Part shown: positions 1 to 5,228 of the stretch, in pieces
Numbering within the stretch: the first letter of the stretch is position 1
Layout of the letters: each line of letters starts with the position of its first letter
Origin: Pseudomonadota bacterium
GTDB lineage: Bacteria; BMS3Abin14
Assembly: GCA_003229755.1 (NCBI GenBank)
Contig: QIFJ01000202.1
Span: forward strand, 1 to 6,248
Direction of reading: 5' to 3'
Length of the DNA stretch: 6,248 bases
Notes under the pieces: generated by a model
Told to the model about the DNA's origin: nothing
The model's input: the letters and a program-made list of their open reading frames with translations, nothing else
The model's database searches: none
Made by a program: the position numbers and the translations under genes

Positions 1-67
1 AACGGGACTCGAACCCGCGACCCTCAGCTTGGAAGGCTGACGCTCTAGCCAACTGAGCTATTCCCGC
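1..67 (-). tRNA. tRNA-Gly (anticodon TCC), 3' end cut by the window
   Basis: Read on the minus strand this is a tRNA starting at position 67 with acceptor strand GCGGGAA, followed by the D-arm signature TAGCTCAGTTGG. The anticodon stem TCAGC/GCTGA (complements of 36-40 and 24-28) encloses the loop CTTCCAA, giving anticodon TCC at 33-31, which reads GGA glycine codons. The T-arm with GGTTCGAGTCC is present, but only the first two bases of the 3' acceptor strand lie inside the window. It is the third tRNA of a co-directional Thr-Tyr-Gly run, the same order as E. coli thrU-tyrU-glyT, so it is probably cut from a common precursor. Confidence 0.96.
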
Positions 68-209
68 TTATTCCTCTGCCCCTTAACCGGCTATGTGCCG
101 TTCTGATTATTGCCGGATAAGTGCATAAAAACACATCAGATAACCGCCCCGTAATCTGCAGGGCATCATCATTGCCGATCACTATAATTCGAGGTGCCAA
201 TCTTCAATT

Positions 210-367
210 TTAATAGGGTCGTAAAAAGTCCATTCATGGCTTTTTACTCCGCGGAATGCGAAAAGTGTCATTTTCGCTTTCCTCACAAATCACCGACTTG
301 CGGTGCAAGTCATTGATTTGGGCGCCCCTCAATGGGCGCGTTGATGACTTCTTGCAAAGTTATCAAC
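210..367. repeat. Structured tRNA-spacer repeat, copy 1 (about 158 bp)
   Basis: This copy fills much of the spacer between tRNA-Tyr and tRNA-Gly and closely matches 486-632. It is a chain of hairpins: GTAAAAAG (221-228) with CTTTTTAC (240-247); GCGAAAA with TTTTCGC flanked by GGAA/TTCC (about 253-282); a two-step stem CAAATCA (286-292)/TGATTTG (314-320) enclosing GACTTG (295-300)/CAAGTC (306-311); GCGCCC/GGGCGC (about 322-339); and a final GTTGAT/ATCAAC. It has no open reading frame of note and no transposase, so it looks like a non-autonomous dispersed intergenic repeat. The remaining spacer, 68-209, shows nothing I recognise. Confidence 0.85.
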
Positions 368-394
368 TTTAATCCCGGCGCCCTTGCTTTCAAG

Positions 395-475
395 TGGTGG
401 GGAGGAGTGGATTCGAACCACTGTAGGCAGCGCCAACGGGTTTACAGCCCGTCCCCTTCACTCGGGCACCTCCCC
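395..475 (-). tRNA. tRNA-Tyr (anticodon GTA), CCA encoded
   Basis: On the minus strand the acceptor strands GGGGAGG (475-469) and CCTCCCC (405-399) pair over seven bases, with discriminator A at 398 and an encoded CCA at 397-395. The anticodon stem ACGGG/CCCGT encloses CTGTAAA, so the anticodon is GTA (445-443), which decodes both tyrosine codons. A longer variable arm with a short GGC/GCC stem, typical of bacterial type II tRNA-Tyr, precedes the T-arm AGTGG-TTCGAAT-CCACT. It lies between tRNA-Thr and tRNA-Gly with wide spacers (188 and 327 bp), each carrying one copy of the same repeat. Confidence 0.96.
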
Positions 476-485
476 CGATCTGTCA

Positions 486-632
486 TTAATAGGGTCGTAA
501 AAAGTCCATCCGTGGCTTTTTACTCCGCGGAATGCGAAAAACGCCGTTTTCACTCTCCTCACGGATCAAAGTCTTGCTGCGCAAGCCGTTGATTCGGGCG
601 CCCTCAATGGGCACGTTGATAATATTTATCAA
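486..632. repeat. Structured tRNA-spacer repeat, copy 2 (about 147 bp)
   Basis: Second copy of the element at 210-367, in the same orientation, between tRNA-Thr and tRNA-Tyr. The first hairpin is identical in its stem (GTAAAAAG 497-504, CTTTTTAC 516-523). The two-step stem is CGGATCA (562-568)/TGATTCG (590-596), where one A-T pair of copy 1 is replaced by G-C and another by G-T, so pairing is kept. The GCGAAAA hairpin and the GCGCCC hairpin are partly decayed. The terminal stem is TTGATAA/TTATCAA. Just beyond it, 633-647 is another short hairpin, GTACA-cataa-TGTAC. Confidence 0.85.
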
Positions 633-663
633 GTACACATAATGTACCGGATCTCCCAGAAGG

Positions 664-739
664 TGGAGCTGGCGAAGGGACTCGAACCCGCAACCTGCGC
701 ATTACAAATGCGCTGCTCTACCAGTTGAGCTACGCCAGC
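664..739 (-). tRNA. tRNA-Thr (anticodon TGT), CCA encoded
   Basis: This is a 76-nt minus-strand tRNA including an encoded CCA (666-664). Acceptor strands GCTGGCG (739-733) and CGCCAGC (674-668) pair perfectly. The D-arm contains TAGCTCAACTGGTAGAGC, and the anticodon stem GCGCA/TGCGC encloses TTTGTAA, giving anticodon TGT (706-704) for ACA threonine codons. The T-arm is GCGGG-TTCGAGT-CCC with the usual signature. It is the first tRNA of the run and lies about 30 bases after a recognisable promoter, so it probably heads the operon. It corresponds in order and anticodon to E. coli thrU. Confidence 0.97.
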
Positions 740-751
740 ATTACCCGCCGC

Positions 752-765
752 ATTCTCATGAGAAT
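752..765. promoter_or_regulatory. Perfect 14-bp palindrome in the tRNA operon leader
   Basis: ATTCTCATGAGAAT reads identically on both strands. It lies between the -10 region (776-781) and the tRNA-Thr 5' end (739), that is at about +4 to +17 of the expected transcript. It could be an operator for a dimeric regulator, or chance in a short leader. No second copy occurs in the window to decide. Confidence 0.4.
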
Positions 766-775
766 AACACGCTCA

Positions 776-802
776 TTTATCGTTTCGAAAATTTTTTGTC
801 AA
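776..802 (-). promoter_or_regulatory. Promoter of the tRNA-Thr-Tyr-Gly operon
   Basis: On the minus strand a perfect -35 box TTGACA (802-797) is followed after 15 bases by GATAAA (781-776), which matches the -10 consensus at four of six positions; TAAATG at a 17-base spacing is the alternative. An A-rich stretch lies immediately upstream (about 803-825), as in UP elements, and the bases after the -10 are G/C-containing (GAGCG), as in stringently controlled stable-RNA promoters. Transcription would start near 768-770, about 30 bases before the mature tRNA-Thr. The -35 is convincing and the -10 weaker. Confidence 0.7.
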
Positions 803-815
803 GTTGTTTTTTTCA

Positions 816-850
816 GATTCGAAATTAGAGATTGGAAATTGGAAATTGGA
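816..850. repeat. 7-bp repeat array (AATTGGA type)
   Basis: There are five successive heptamers: GATTCGA, AATTAGA, GATTGGA, AATTGGA, AATTGGA. The array lies between the tRNA promoter and a second array of different sequence at 868-895, downstream of rlmB. Confidence 0.85.
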
Positions 851-867
851 TATACATTTTACTGTTT

Positions 868-895
868 ACTTTCAACCTTCAACTTTCAACTTTCA
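868..895. repeat. 7-bp repeat array (ACTTTCA type) running into the rlmB 3' end
   Basis: There are four heptamers, ACTTTCA, ACCTTCA, ACTTTCA, ACTTTCA, with decayed units on both sides (ACTGTTT before, ACTGATT after). The array overlaps the end of rlmB: its last residues and its TGA stop (881-879) are read from the repeat. Confidence 0.9.
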
Positions 896-1619
896 ACTGA
901 TTTATTCTAACGTGATTCAACACAATTCCCGCGGCAACCGACACATTCAGGGAGTTAACATTACCTGAACCGGGTACTGTGACCAGCCTTGCGCATTCCG
1001 CCTTCAATCTATGGGTAAGACCCTTATCTTCACCCCCCACAACCAGCAGGTTTTTGGAGGAAACTTCCATCCACGAATCAAGGGGCTCACCCCTCAATTC
1101 CACTCCGGTCACCTCAAAACCGGCGGAGGAGAACCGACGGCATGCAGAGGTCGCCGAAGATGCGCGGCACACGGGGAGACTTTCCAGGGCGCCGGCCGAG
1201 GTCCTCGACGCCGTCGGACTGATGGGAGCCGTTTCCCTGCCGGGGATGATCATTGCCCTGACACCCAGAAAGGAACAGCATCGCGCAATGGCGCCAAGAT
1301 TCCTTGGATCTTCAACACCGGCAGCCAGAAGGACAAGGTCCCGGCCATCAGGTGGTTCAAATCGAAGCACCTCTTCAATTGAGTACAGCGGTAAGGGGCC
1401 GCACTCCAGGACAGCACCCTGATGTTTGGTGTTCCCGGCGAGTTTCCTCAGCTCCTCCGTGCTTGCCTGGATAAGCTTAACACCCGCATTTTCGGCCATA
1501 CCGGCAAGCTCACGGGCTCCCGATTTTCTGGAAATCAGAAGGCGGTATAGGGGCCGTCGCCTGTGCTTCAGGGCTTCGGTTACCGGCTGTATGCCTGTTA
1601 GTATCTGTATCTCATCCAT
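879..1619 (-). CDS. rlmB: 23S rRNA (guanosine(2251)-2'-O)-methyltransferase RlmB
   Basis: This 246-residue SpoU-family (SPOUT class) enzyme is expected to methylate the ribose of G2251 in the 23S P-loop using S-adenosylmethionine. The N-terminal substrate-binding domain opens with MDEIQILTGIQPVTEAL, typical of RlmB/TrmH proteins, and fills about residues 1-75. The catalytic knot follows: motif 1 EDPRNLGAIAR (103-113), a SAGALESLPV segment (141-150), motif 2 VVGGEDKGL (193-201), and motif 3 NVNSLNVSVAAGI (220-232). The length is normal for the family. The ATG start is placed by the N-terminal match, since no clear Shine-Dalgarno is visible. The last six residues (QLKVES) come from a 7-bp repeat array, so the original C-terminus may have been replaced. 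It sits 140 bp before the tRNA operon and downstream of cysS. A related SpoU methyltransferase with another target guanosine cannot be fully excluded. Confidence 0.93.
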   Translation of the reverse strand: MDEIQILTGIQPVTEALKHRRRPLYRLLISRKSGARELAGMAENAGVKLIQASTEELRKLAGNTKHQGAVLECGPLPLYSIEEVLRFEPPDGRDLVLLAAGVEDPRNLGAIARCCSFLGVRAMIIPGRETAPISPTASRTSAGALESLPVCRASSATSACRRFSSAGFEVTGVELRGEPLDSWMEVSSKNLLVVGGEDKGLTHRLKAECARLVTVPGSGNVNSLNVSVAAGIVLNHVRINQLKVES

Positions 1620-1652
1620 AATTATTTTGGGGTTATGCGGCGGTGAAAATGG

Positions 1653-1768
1653 GCAATCTACTTTGTTCTCGGTCGTCGGAAATCCTCGATGTATGTGCCA
1701 TATACACCTCCGGTTTCCTCCTCCCTGCGGCCTCGCATCTCACCCATTATCCCTCGCCTTCTTGGATC
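1653..1768 (-). repeat. Covarying hairpin element, copy A, upstream of rlmB
   Basis: This matches 5229-5345 over a central block of about 50 bp. Read on the plus strand, the core is symmetrical: GGAAA (1678-1682), seven bases, TGTAT (1690-1694), loop GTGCCAT, ATACA (1702-1706), seven bases, TTTCC (1714-1718). The hairpin apex is about 75 bases before the rlmB start codon and would be in an rlmB leader RNA. Stem bases differ from copy B but remain paired. The outer part GGCCTCGCATCT is also shared with the other copies. Confidence 0.75.
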
Positions 1769-1810
1769 AAAATCAAAGAAAATTCAAAAATCTCAACTTC
1801 AATAGCGGTT

Positions 1811-1838
1811 TGGAACCTGGAACCTTAAACTTGGAACC
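1811..1838. repeat. 7-bp repeat array (TGGAACC type)
   Basis: There are four units in strict 7-bp phase: TGGAACC, TGGAACC, TTAAACT, TGGAACC. It lies in the rlmB-cysS gap and resembles the arrays at 2018 and 4158. Confidence 0.85.
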
Positions 1839-1917
1839 AAGAAAAATGACCCTCTATTCCAGGCCTCCGGATGCAAAAAATAATGAAATAAGTATGTAGT
1901 TATTACATTGAACACCG

Positions 1918-1980
1918 AACTACGACCATCCGGTTTCCTCAAACCTCTGGCCTCGCATTTGGACACTTCTTGCGAGCCTT
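1918..1980 (-). repeat. Decayed hairpin element, copy C
   Basis: The stretch CGACCATCCGGTTTCCTC followed by CCTCTGGCCTCGCATTTGG corresponds to the right half of elements A and B. The left stem arm is missing, so this is a partial copy that cannot fold the same way. Confidence 0.55.
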
Positions 1981-2017
1981 ATGAAAAAAATATTAGAAAT
2001 ATAGAATCATTATCACA

Positions 2018-2045
2018 TGGAACCTGGAACATTGAACTGCAACCC
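2018..2045. repeat. 7-bp repeat array (TGGAACN type)
   Basis: There are four units in phase: TGGAACC, TGGAACA, TTGAACT, GCAACCC. The sequence is closely related to the arrays at 1811 and 4158. Confidence 0.8.
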
Positions 2046-2131
2046 TCAGGTTATATCCCTTCTTGAGAGCCTCTACGGGCTAAACATATTCATTATTCCG
2101 ACGCGGGATCAGACTTCATTAACGTTAAGCC

Positions 2132-2202
2132 GGGGTTTTGGTGAATCACGAAGCGAAGCTAAAAGGGGGTTTCGAAGCCGAAGGGCCTTTTATCGGAACC
2201 CC
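2132..2202. repeat. GAAGCGAAGC inverted-repeat element, copy E1; possible cysS terminator
   Basis: The ends GGGGTT (2132-2137) and AACCCC (2197-2202) are inverted repeats, and the core GAAGCGAAGC lies at 2150-2159, followed by GGGGGTTTCGAAGCCGAA. The same core occurs at 3988-4064 and, inverted, at 3894-3965. It begins 41 bases after the cysS stop. In the direction of cysS transcription an alternative stem can form, GGGGTTCCG (2202-2194) with CGAAACCCC (2174-2166), followed by C and TTTT (2164-2161). It could thus work as an intrinsic terminator, but the loop is long and the T-run short. Confidence 0.65.
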
Positions 2203-2243
2203 TTACATAACCAACCAATTCAGTTTCATTCAAACGATATTGC

Positions 2244-3713
2244 TCAGGAAACTCTGTCTTTAACCGGAACTAATACAGCCCCCTGCGGAGTATCCTGGAT
2301 TGAGAACCCCAGTTCGGCTATTTGATCCCTTAACTCGTCCGCGCGCGCCCAGTCCTTATCCTGCCTTACTTTTTCCCTCTCCGCAAGAAGCACGCGGGCT
2401 TCATCGTCAGGAGCACCTCCGGCGTCTTCGATCCCGAAGTACCTGTTCCCCTCTGCAATACCGTCCTCGAAGAACCCCAGGACAGGGCCTAATTCAGTAA
2501 AGAAACCGTCTACCCCTTCCCGCCAGCCTTTGCTGACTGTTCCGTCGGATGCGTCGGCACGGTCCAGAACCGCGTTGAGAACCGGCAGAGCCGAGAACAG
2601 GTGTCCCAGCGCCGCCGCCGTATTGAAGTCGTCGTCCATAGCCTCGACAAATGCGGGCCTGGCGTCTTCTGTCAAGTATCTGAGCGATTCGCCTTCATCA
2701 GTATCAACATCCCGGTCCAACCTCCCGGCCCTGGCTACACGAACAAAGAGGTTCATGAAACGCTCATACCTGACCCGCGCCTCATCCATATGAAAATCGG
2801 AAAAATCCAGAGGGCTTCGGTAGTGTGTGGAAAGGAGGAAAAAACGGACTATTTCTGCCGGGAACTTTTCCAGCACCTCTCTGATAGTAAAGAAGTTACC
2901 CAGGGATTTGGACATTTTTTCGTTATCGATATTAACAAAGCCGTTGTGTATCCAGTATTTTGCAAAGGGCTTGTCGTTGGCCGTCTCGGACTGGGCTATC
3001 TCGTTCTCATGGTGGGGAAATATCAGGTCCTTGCCGCCTCCGTGGATGTCGAAGGGCTGCCCTAAGAGGGCCATGGACATGGCTGAGCACTCAATGTGCC
3101 ATCCAGGACGACCATCGCCCCAGGGACTCTCCCATCTGGGCTCCCCGGGTTTCGACTTTTTCCACAGGGCAAAGTCCAACGGGTCTTTTTTTCTCTCGTC
3201 AACCTCAATGCGCGCTCCGGCCCTGAGCTCGTCCGGTTTGCGTCCGGAAAGCTTTCCATATTGGTCAAACCTGCCTACCTCATAATACACATCCCCTTCG
3301 ATATCGTAGGCAAACTCCTTTTCTACCAGGGTTTTTACAGTATCGATGATCTGTGGGATGTAGTCCGTTGCGCGGGGCTCTGCATGAGCTCTGCTTATCC
3401 CCAGGGCATCCATGTCCTCGTCGTGCACGCGGATAAAGGTATCCGCGATCTCCCTCCAGTCCGTGCCCTCTTCCAGACTTTTGGCGATTATTTTATCGTC
3501 GATATCAGTGTAGTTCCTCACGTATGTCACATCAAAGCCTGAGAACTCCAGATATCTCCTGATGACATCGAAGGCTATTGCCGATCTTGCATGCCCTATG
3601 TGGCAGTAGTCGTAGACCGTAACGCCGCAGGCGTACATGCCCACTTTCGGGGGGGTTATTGGTACGAATTCCTCCTTTTTACCGTTGAGTGTGTTGTAGA
3701 CTCGTAATGCCAC
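2244..3713 (-). CDS. cysS: Cysteinyl-tRNA synthetase
   Basis: This is a class I aminoacyl-tRNA synthetase, 489 residues (E. coli CysS has 461), that charges tRNA-Cys with cysteine using ATP in the cytoplasm. The ATP-binding motifs are HIGH at 38-41 and KMSKS at 266-270. The four zinc ligands that select the cysteine thiolate are all present: Cys29, Cys209, His234 and Glu238, almost exactly at the E. coli numbers. The block FDIHGGGKDLIFPHHENE (221-238) is diagnostic. A DALR-like helical anticodon domain covers roughly 345-420, and the end IAELGFSIQDTPQGAVLVP is typical. The start is GTG, supported by AGGAG five bases upstream and by a N-terminus (ALRVYNTLNGKKEEF) that fits the family. It is flanked on both sides by repeat-filled gaps, so it is probably transcribed from its own promoter, although I could not identify one. 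Confidence 0.98.
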   Translation of the reverse strand: MALRVYNTLNGKKEEFVPITPPKVGMYACGVTVYDYCHIGHARSAIAFDVIRRYLEFSGFDVTYVRNYTDIDDKIIAKSLEEGTDWREIADTFIRVHDEDMDALGISRAHAEPRATDYIPQIIDTVKTLVEKEFAYDIEGDVYYEVGRFDQYGKLSGRKPDELRAGARIEVDERKKDPLDFALWKKSKPGEPRWESPWGDGRPGWHIECSAMSMALLGQPFDIHGGGKDLIFPHHENEIAQSETANDKPFAKYWIHNGFVNIDNEKMSKSLGNFFTIREVLEKFPAEIVRFFLLSTHYRSPLDFSDFHMDEARVRYERFMNLFVRVARAGRLDRDVDTDEGESLRYLTEDARPAFVEAMDDDFNTAAALGHLFSALPVLNAVLDRADASDGTVSKGWREGVDGFFTELGPVLGFFEDGIAEGNRYFGIEDAGGAPDDEARVLLAEREKVRQDKDWARADELRDQIAELGFSIQDTPQGAVLVPVKDRVS

Positions 3714-3718
3714 TTTTT

Positions 3719-3723
3719 CTCCT
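3719..3723 (-). promoter_or_regulatory. Ribosome-binding site of cysS
   Basis: AGGAG lies five A residues before the GTG at 3713. It decides the GTG start, because there is no ATG at the expected N-terminus. It is the only strong Shine-Dalgarno in the window. Confidence 0.85.
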
Positions 3724-3731
3724 GTTTATGC

Positions 3732-3780
3732 GGCCGCCGGCGGCCAGCCTTCGGTTGGAGTCCGGCTGGCTTACAGCCAG
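3732..3780 (-). promoter_or_regulatory. GC-rich palindrome and competing hairpins just upstream of cysS
   Basis: GGCCGCCGGCGGCC (3732-3745) is a perfect 14-bp palindrome ending nine bases before the cysS Shine-Dalgarno. GCCAGCC (3743-3749) can pair with GGCTGGC (3764-3770), and the same GGCTGGC can instead pair with GCCAG (3776-3780) over five bases around TTACA. The two stems exclude each other and the first also competes with the palindrome. This could modulate cysS translation, or be another decayed repeat. I see no T-box features. Confidence 0.4.
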
Positions 3781-3781
3781 T

Positions 3782-3851
3782 GTCCCAGGACCCAAGACCC
3801 AGGACCCAAGTTATTGGTTACTTGTTGCAAGTTGTCAGTTGATAGTTAAAA
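3782..3851. repeat. 7-bp repeat array, ten units in two blocks
   Basis: Ten consecutive heptamers all begin with G: GTCCCAG, GACCCAA, GACCCAG, GACCCAA, then GTTATTG, GTTACTT, GTTGCAA, GTTGTCA, GTTGATA, GTTAAAA. The sequence changes abruptly from GACCCAR to GTTNNNN at 3810, but the 7-bp phase is unbroken. Confidence 0.85.
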
Positions 3852-3893
3852 CGATTCATCTCCCGATTAGTTGGTGGTCAATACATAATGCAT

Positions 3894-3965
3894 GGGTTTC
3901 GGCAATAAATCTTTCGGCTTCGCAACGCCTTTCTCGCTTCGCTTCAGGGTCTTTTGCCGAAACCC
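3894..3965. repeat. GAAGCGAAGC inverted-repeat element, copy E3 (inverted)
   Basis: Perfect 12-bp terminal inverted repeats, GGGTTTCGGCAA (3894-3905) and TTGCCGAAACCC (3954-3965), enclose a 48-bp centre. On the minus strand the centre carries GAAGCGAAGC (3945-3936), then GTTGCGAAGCCGAA, the same core as E1 and E2. The terminal arms are unrelated in sequence to those of E1 and E2. Confidence 0.75.
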
Positions 3966-3987
3966 TGTATGGATACATATATATCAG

Positions 3988-4064
3988 GGCCGGGATTTTG
4001 GTGAATCACGAAGCGAAGCTCAAGGGGGTTGCGGAGGCGAGTGATTACACCCAAAAGCCCGGCC
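3988..4064. repeat. GAAGCGAAGC inverted-repeat element, copy E2
   Basis: Arms GGCCGGGATTTTGGTG (3988-4003) and CACCCAAAAGCCCGGCC (4048-4064) pair with one mismatch and one bulge. The stem continues as AATCAC (4004-4009)/GTGATT (4041-4046), giving about 20 paired bases per arm. The core GAAGCGAAGC follows at 4010-4019. The left half, TTTTGGTGAATCACGAAGCG, is identical to E1, but E1's right arm no longer pairs with it. Confidence 0.8.
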
Positions 4065-4157
4065 TTCAGCATACATTTATCGAAATTCCATCAACTAATT
4101 TGGAGGTGAATCATATTTTACTGGTTCCATGTGTGAGGACTATTAGTATCTATTACC

Positions 4158-4185
4158 TGGAACATGGAACTTGGAATCTGGAACT
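4158..4185. repeat. 7-bp repeat array (TGGAACT type)
   Basis: There are four units in phase: TGGAACA, TGGAACT, TGGAATC, TGGAACT. It ends 14 bases before the stop codon of the GTPase gene on the minus strand. Confidence 0.85.
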
Positions 4186-4199
4186 CGTTTAATAGTCGA

Positions 4200-5198
4200 T
4201 CAGGCATGCAATTCCACCACATCCCCATCCAGCAGTTCATAGTCGTGGGAGACCCTCTGGCCGTCGAAGACGTTTTTCCCCCAGACCCTGGCGAACCTGA
4301 GCTTCTCGCCGATATCCTTATGAACCATCCTGGCCAGCTCGGAAACGGTAGAGCCTTCCTTAAGGACAAATGGCGCAGTCATATCGACGTCCTTTCCCGG
4401 GCGTTTGGAATATACGCGAATCAGACCCAGCGATCCCACGATCATCATCTTCAGGTTCTCTAATCCCGTTCCTTTTTCGGCGGACACCAGATTGATCTCG
4501 GGCAGGTCCTCTATTAGTTCTCTCAAAACCGAGAGCCTCTCGTTGATTTTTTCGGACTCACATTTATTGCCAAGGTATATGCAGGGTATTTTCGCCCAGC
4601 CGTCGTCTGAAAAAACTTTGGATTCTTCAGGAGAAACGAGCTCGATTTTAAGGTCATCGAGAACGGCCTCACTGGCTTCCATCTGTTCGAGCAGGTCATC
4701 TCTCGAAATATCCAGCACCATGAGCGACATGTCCGCATTGCGTATCAGTGTCGATATCCATCGCTCAGTTACCGAAGGATCGAATGCGGGGCTGTCCACA
4801 AGCTGGACGGGGATATCGTTGTGAAACATCATTCCCGGTTGCGGGATCCTCGTTGTGAAGGGGTACTCAGCCACCTGGGGGGATGAATTGGTTATTGCTG
4901 ACATGATAGCCGACTTTCCAGTGTTGATCGGCCCGATCAACACTACCTGTGCTGCGCCTTCACGAGGAACATGGGAAGGATCTGTTCGCTTCGCGCCAAC
5001 TTTTTTCTGGCTTTCAGTCTGGTCTTTCCATTTGGTGATACGTTTCTTTATCTGTACCTGGATCTTCTCCGTTCCCTTGTGCTTTGGGATCAGGGCCAGC
5101 ATCTTCTCCAGAGCTTCTAACTTTTCCGAAGGAGATCCGGCTTTGCGGAATTGTTCTTCGGCTTCTATGTATTGGGGGGGTAAGTTAGCTGACGACAT
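4200..5198 (-). CDS. TGS-domain GTPase (DRG/Obg-like, HflX-Obg superfamily)
   Basis: This 332-residue cytoplasmic GTPase belongs to the DRG/Obg side of the TRAFAC class; a ribosome-related role is inferred, since TGS domains commonly contact RNA. Residues 1-60 are charged and helical, with IPKHKGTEKIQVQIKKRI resembling the N-terminus of DRG proteins. The G domain follows: G1 GPINTGKS (89-96), G2 around YPFTT (112-116), G3 DSPA (135-138), G4 NKCE (211-214), G5 SAEKG (239-243). G3 lacks the glycine of DxPG, and G4 has Glu for Asp. Residues 260-332 form a TGS domain ending DGDVVELHA. There is no N-terminal Obg fold. The ATG at 5198 is chosen because the longer frame from 5312 only translates a repeat element; its Shine-Dalgarno is weak. 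The next gene downstream is cysS, 487 bp away. The exact cellular role is unknown. Confidence 0.88.
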   Translation of the reverse strand: MSSANLPPQYIEAEEQFRKAGSPSEKLEALEKMLALIPKHKGTEKIQVQIKKRITKWKDQTESQKKVGAKRTDPSHVPREGAAQVVLIGPINTGKSAIMSAITNSSPQVAEYPFTTRIPQPGMMFHNDIPVQLVDSPAFDPSVTERWISTLIRNADMSLMVLDISRDDLLEQMEASEAVLDDLKIELVSPEESKVFSDDGWAKIPCIYLGNKCESEKINERLSVLRELIEDLPEINLVSAEKGTGLENLKMMIVGSLGLIRVYSKRPGKDVDMTAPFVLKEGSTVSELARMVHKDIGEKLRFARVWGKNVFDGQRVSHDYELLDGDVVELHA

Positions 5199-5228
5199 GG
5201 TTAGGTTTTGCGGCCGTCCATAGCATAC

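Larger units (their letters stand above)
1620..2243. other. 624-bp gene-free gap between cysS and rlmB, filled with repeats
   Basis: I find no credible coding frame here. In plus order it holds hairpin element copy A (1653-1768), a heptamer array (1811-1838), a decayed hairpin element (about 1918-1980), another heptamer array (2018-2045), and an inverted-repeat element that may end cysS transcription (2132-2202). The AT-rich stretch 1840-1910 could carry an rlmB promoter, but I cannot assign boxes with confidence. Confidence 0.7.
3714..4199. other. 486-bp gene-free gap between the GTPase and cysS, filled with repeats
   Basis: No credible coding frame is present. In plus order it contains the cysS ribosome-binding site, a GC-rich palindrome with competing hairpins (3732-3780), the longest heptamer array (3782-3851), two inverted-repeat elements facing opposite ways (3894-3965 and 3988-4064), and a heptamer array ending 14 bases before the GTPase stop codon. 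Only about 3852-3893 and 4065-4157 are unassigned. Confidence 0.7.

Noticed and set aside
332..592. An 86-codon plus-strand frame
   Set aside because: It runs through tRNA-Tyr in antisense and through both structured repeats, so it cannot be a real gene.
1426..1899. A 157-codon plus-strand frame
   Set aside because: It is antisense to the 5' part of rlmB and continues into hairpin element A and a heptamer array; the composition is that of a shadow frame.
3852..3893. cysS promoter with TTGACC on the minus strand (about 3883-3878)
   Set aside because: The -35-like box is reasonable, but no acceptable -10 occurs at 16-18 bases spacing, so I did not call it.
3782..4064. CRISPR array
   Set aside because: The repeats are 7-bp tandem units and isolated inverted-repeat elements. 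There are no equal-length direct repeats with unique spacers and no cas genes.
3894..4064. Insertion sequence or MITE with target duplications
   Set aside because: No transposase is present, and I could not see matching direct repeats flanking the inverted-repeat elements, so I list them as repeats without assigning a transposon family.
3689..4192. A 167-codon plus-strand frame spanning the GTPase-cysS gap
   Set aside because: It reads straight through heptamer repeats and two inverted-repeat elements, and has no recognisable domain or ribosome-binding site.
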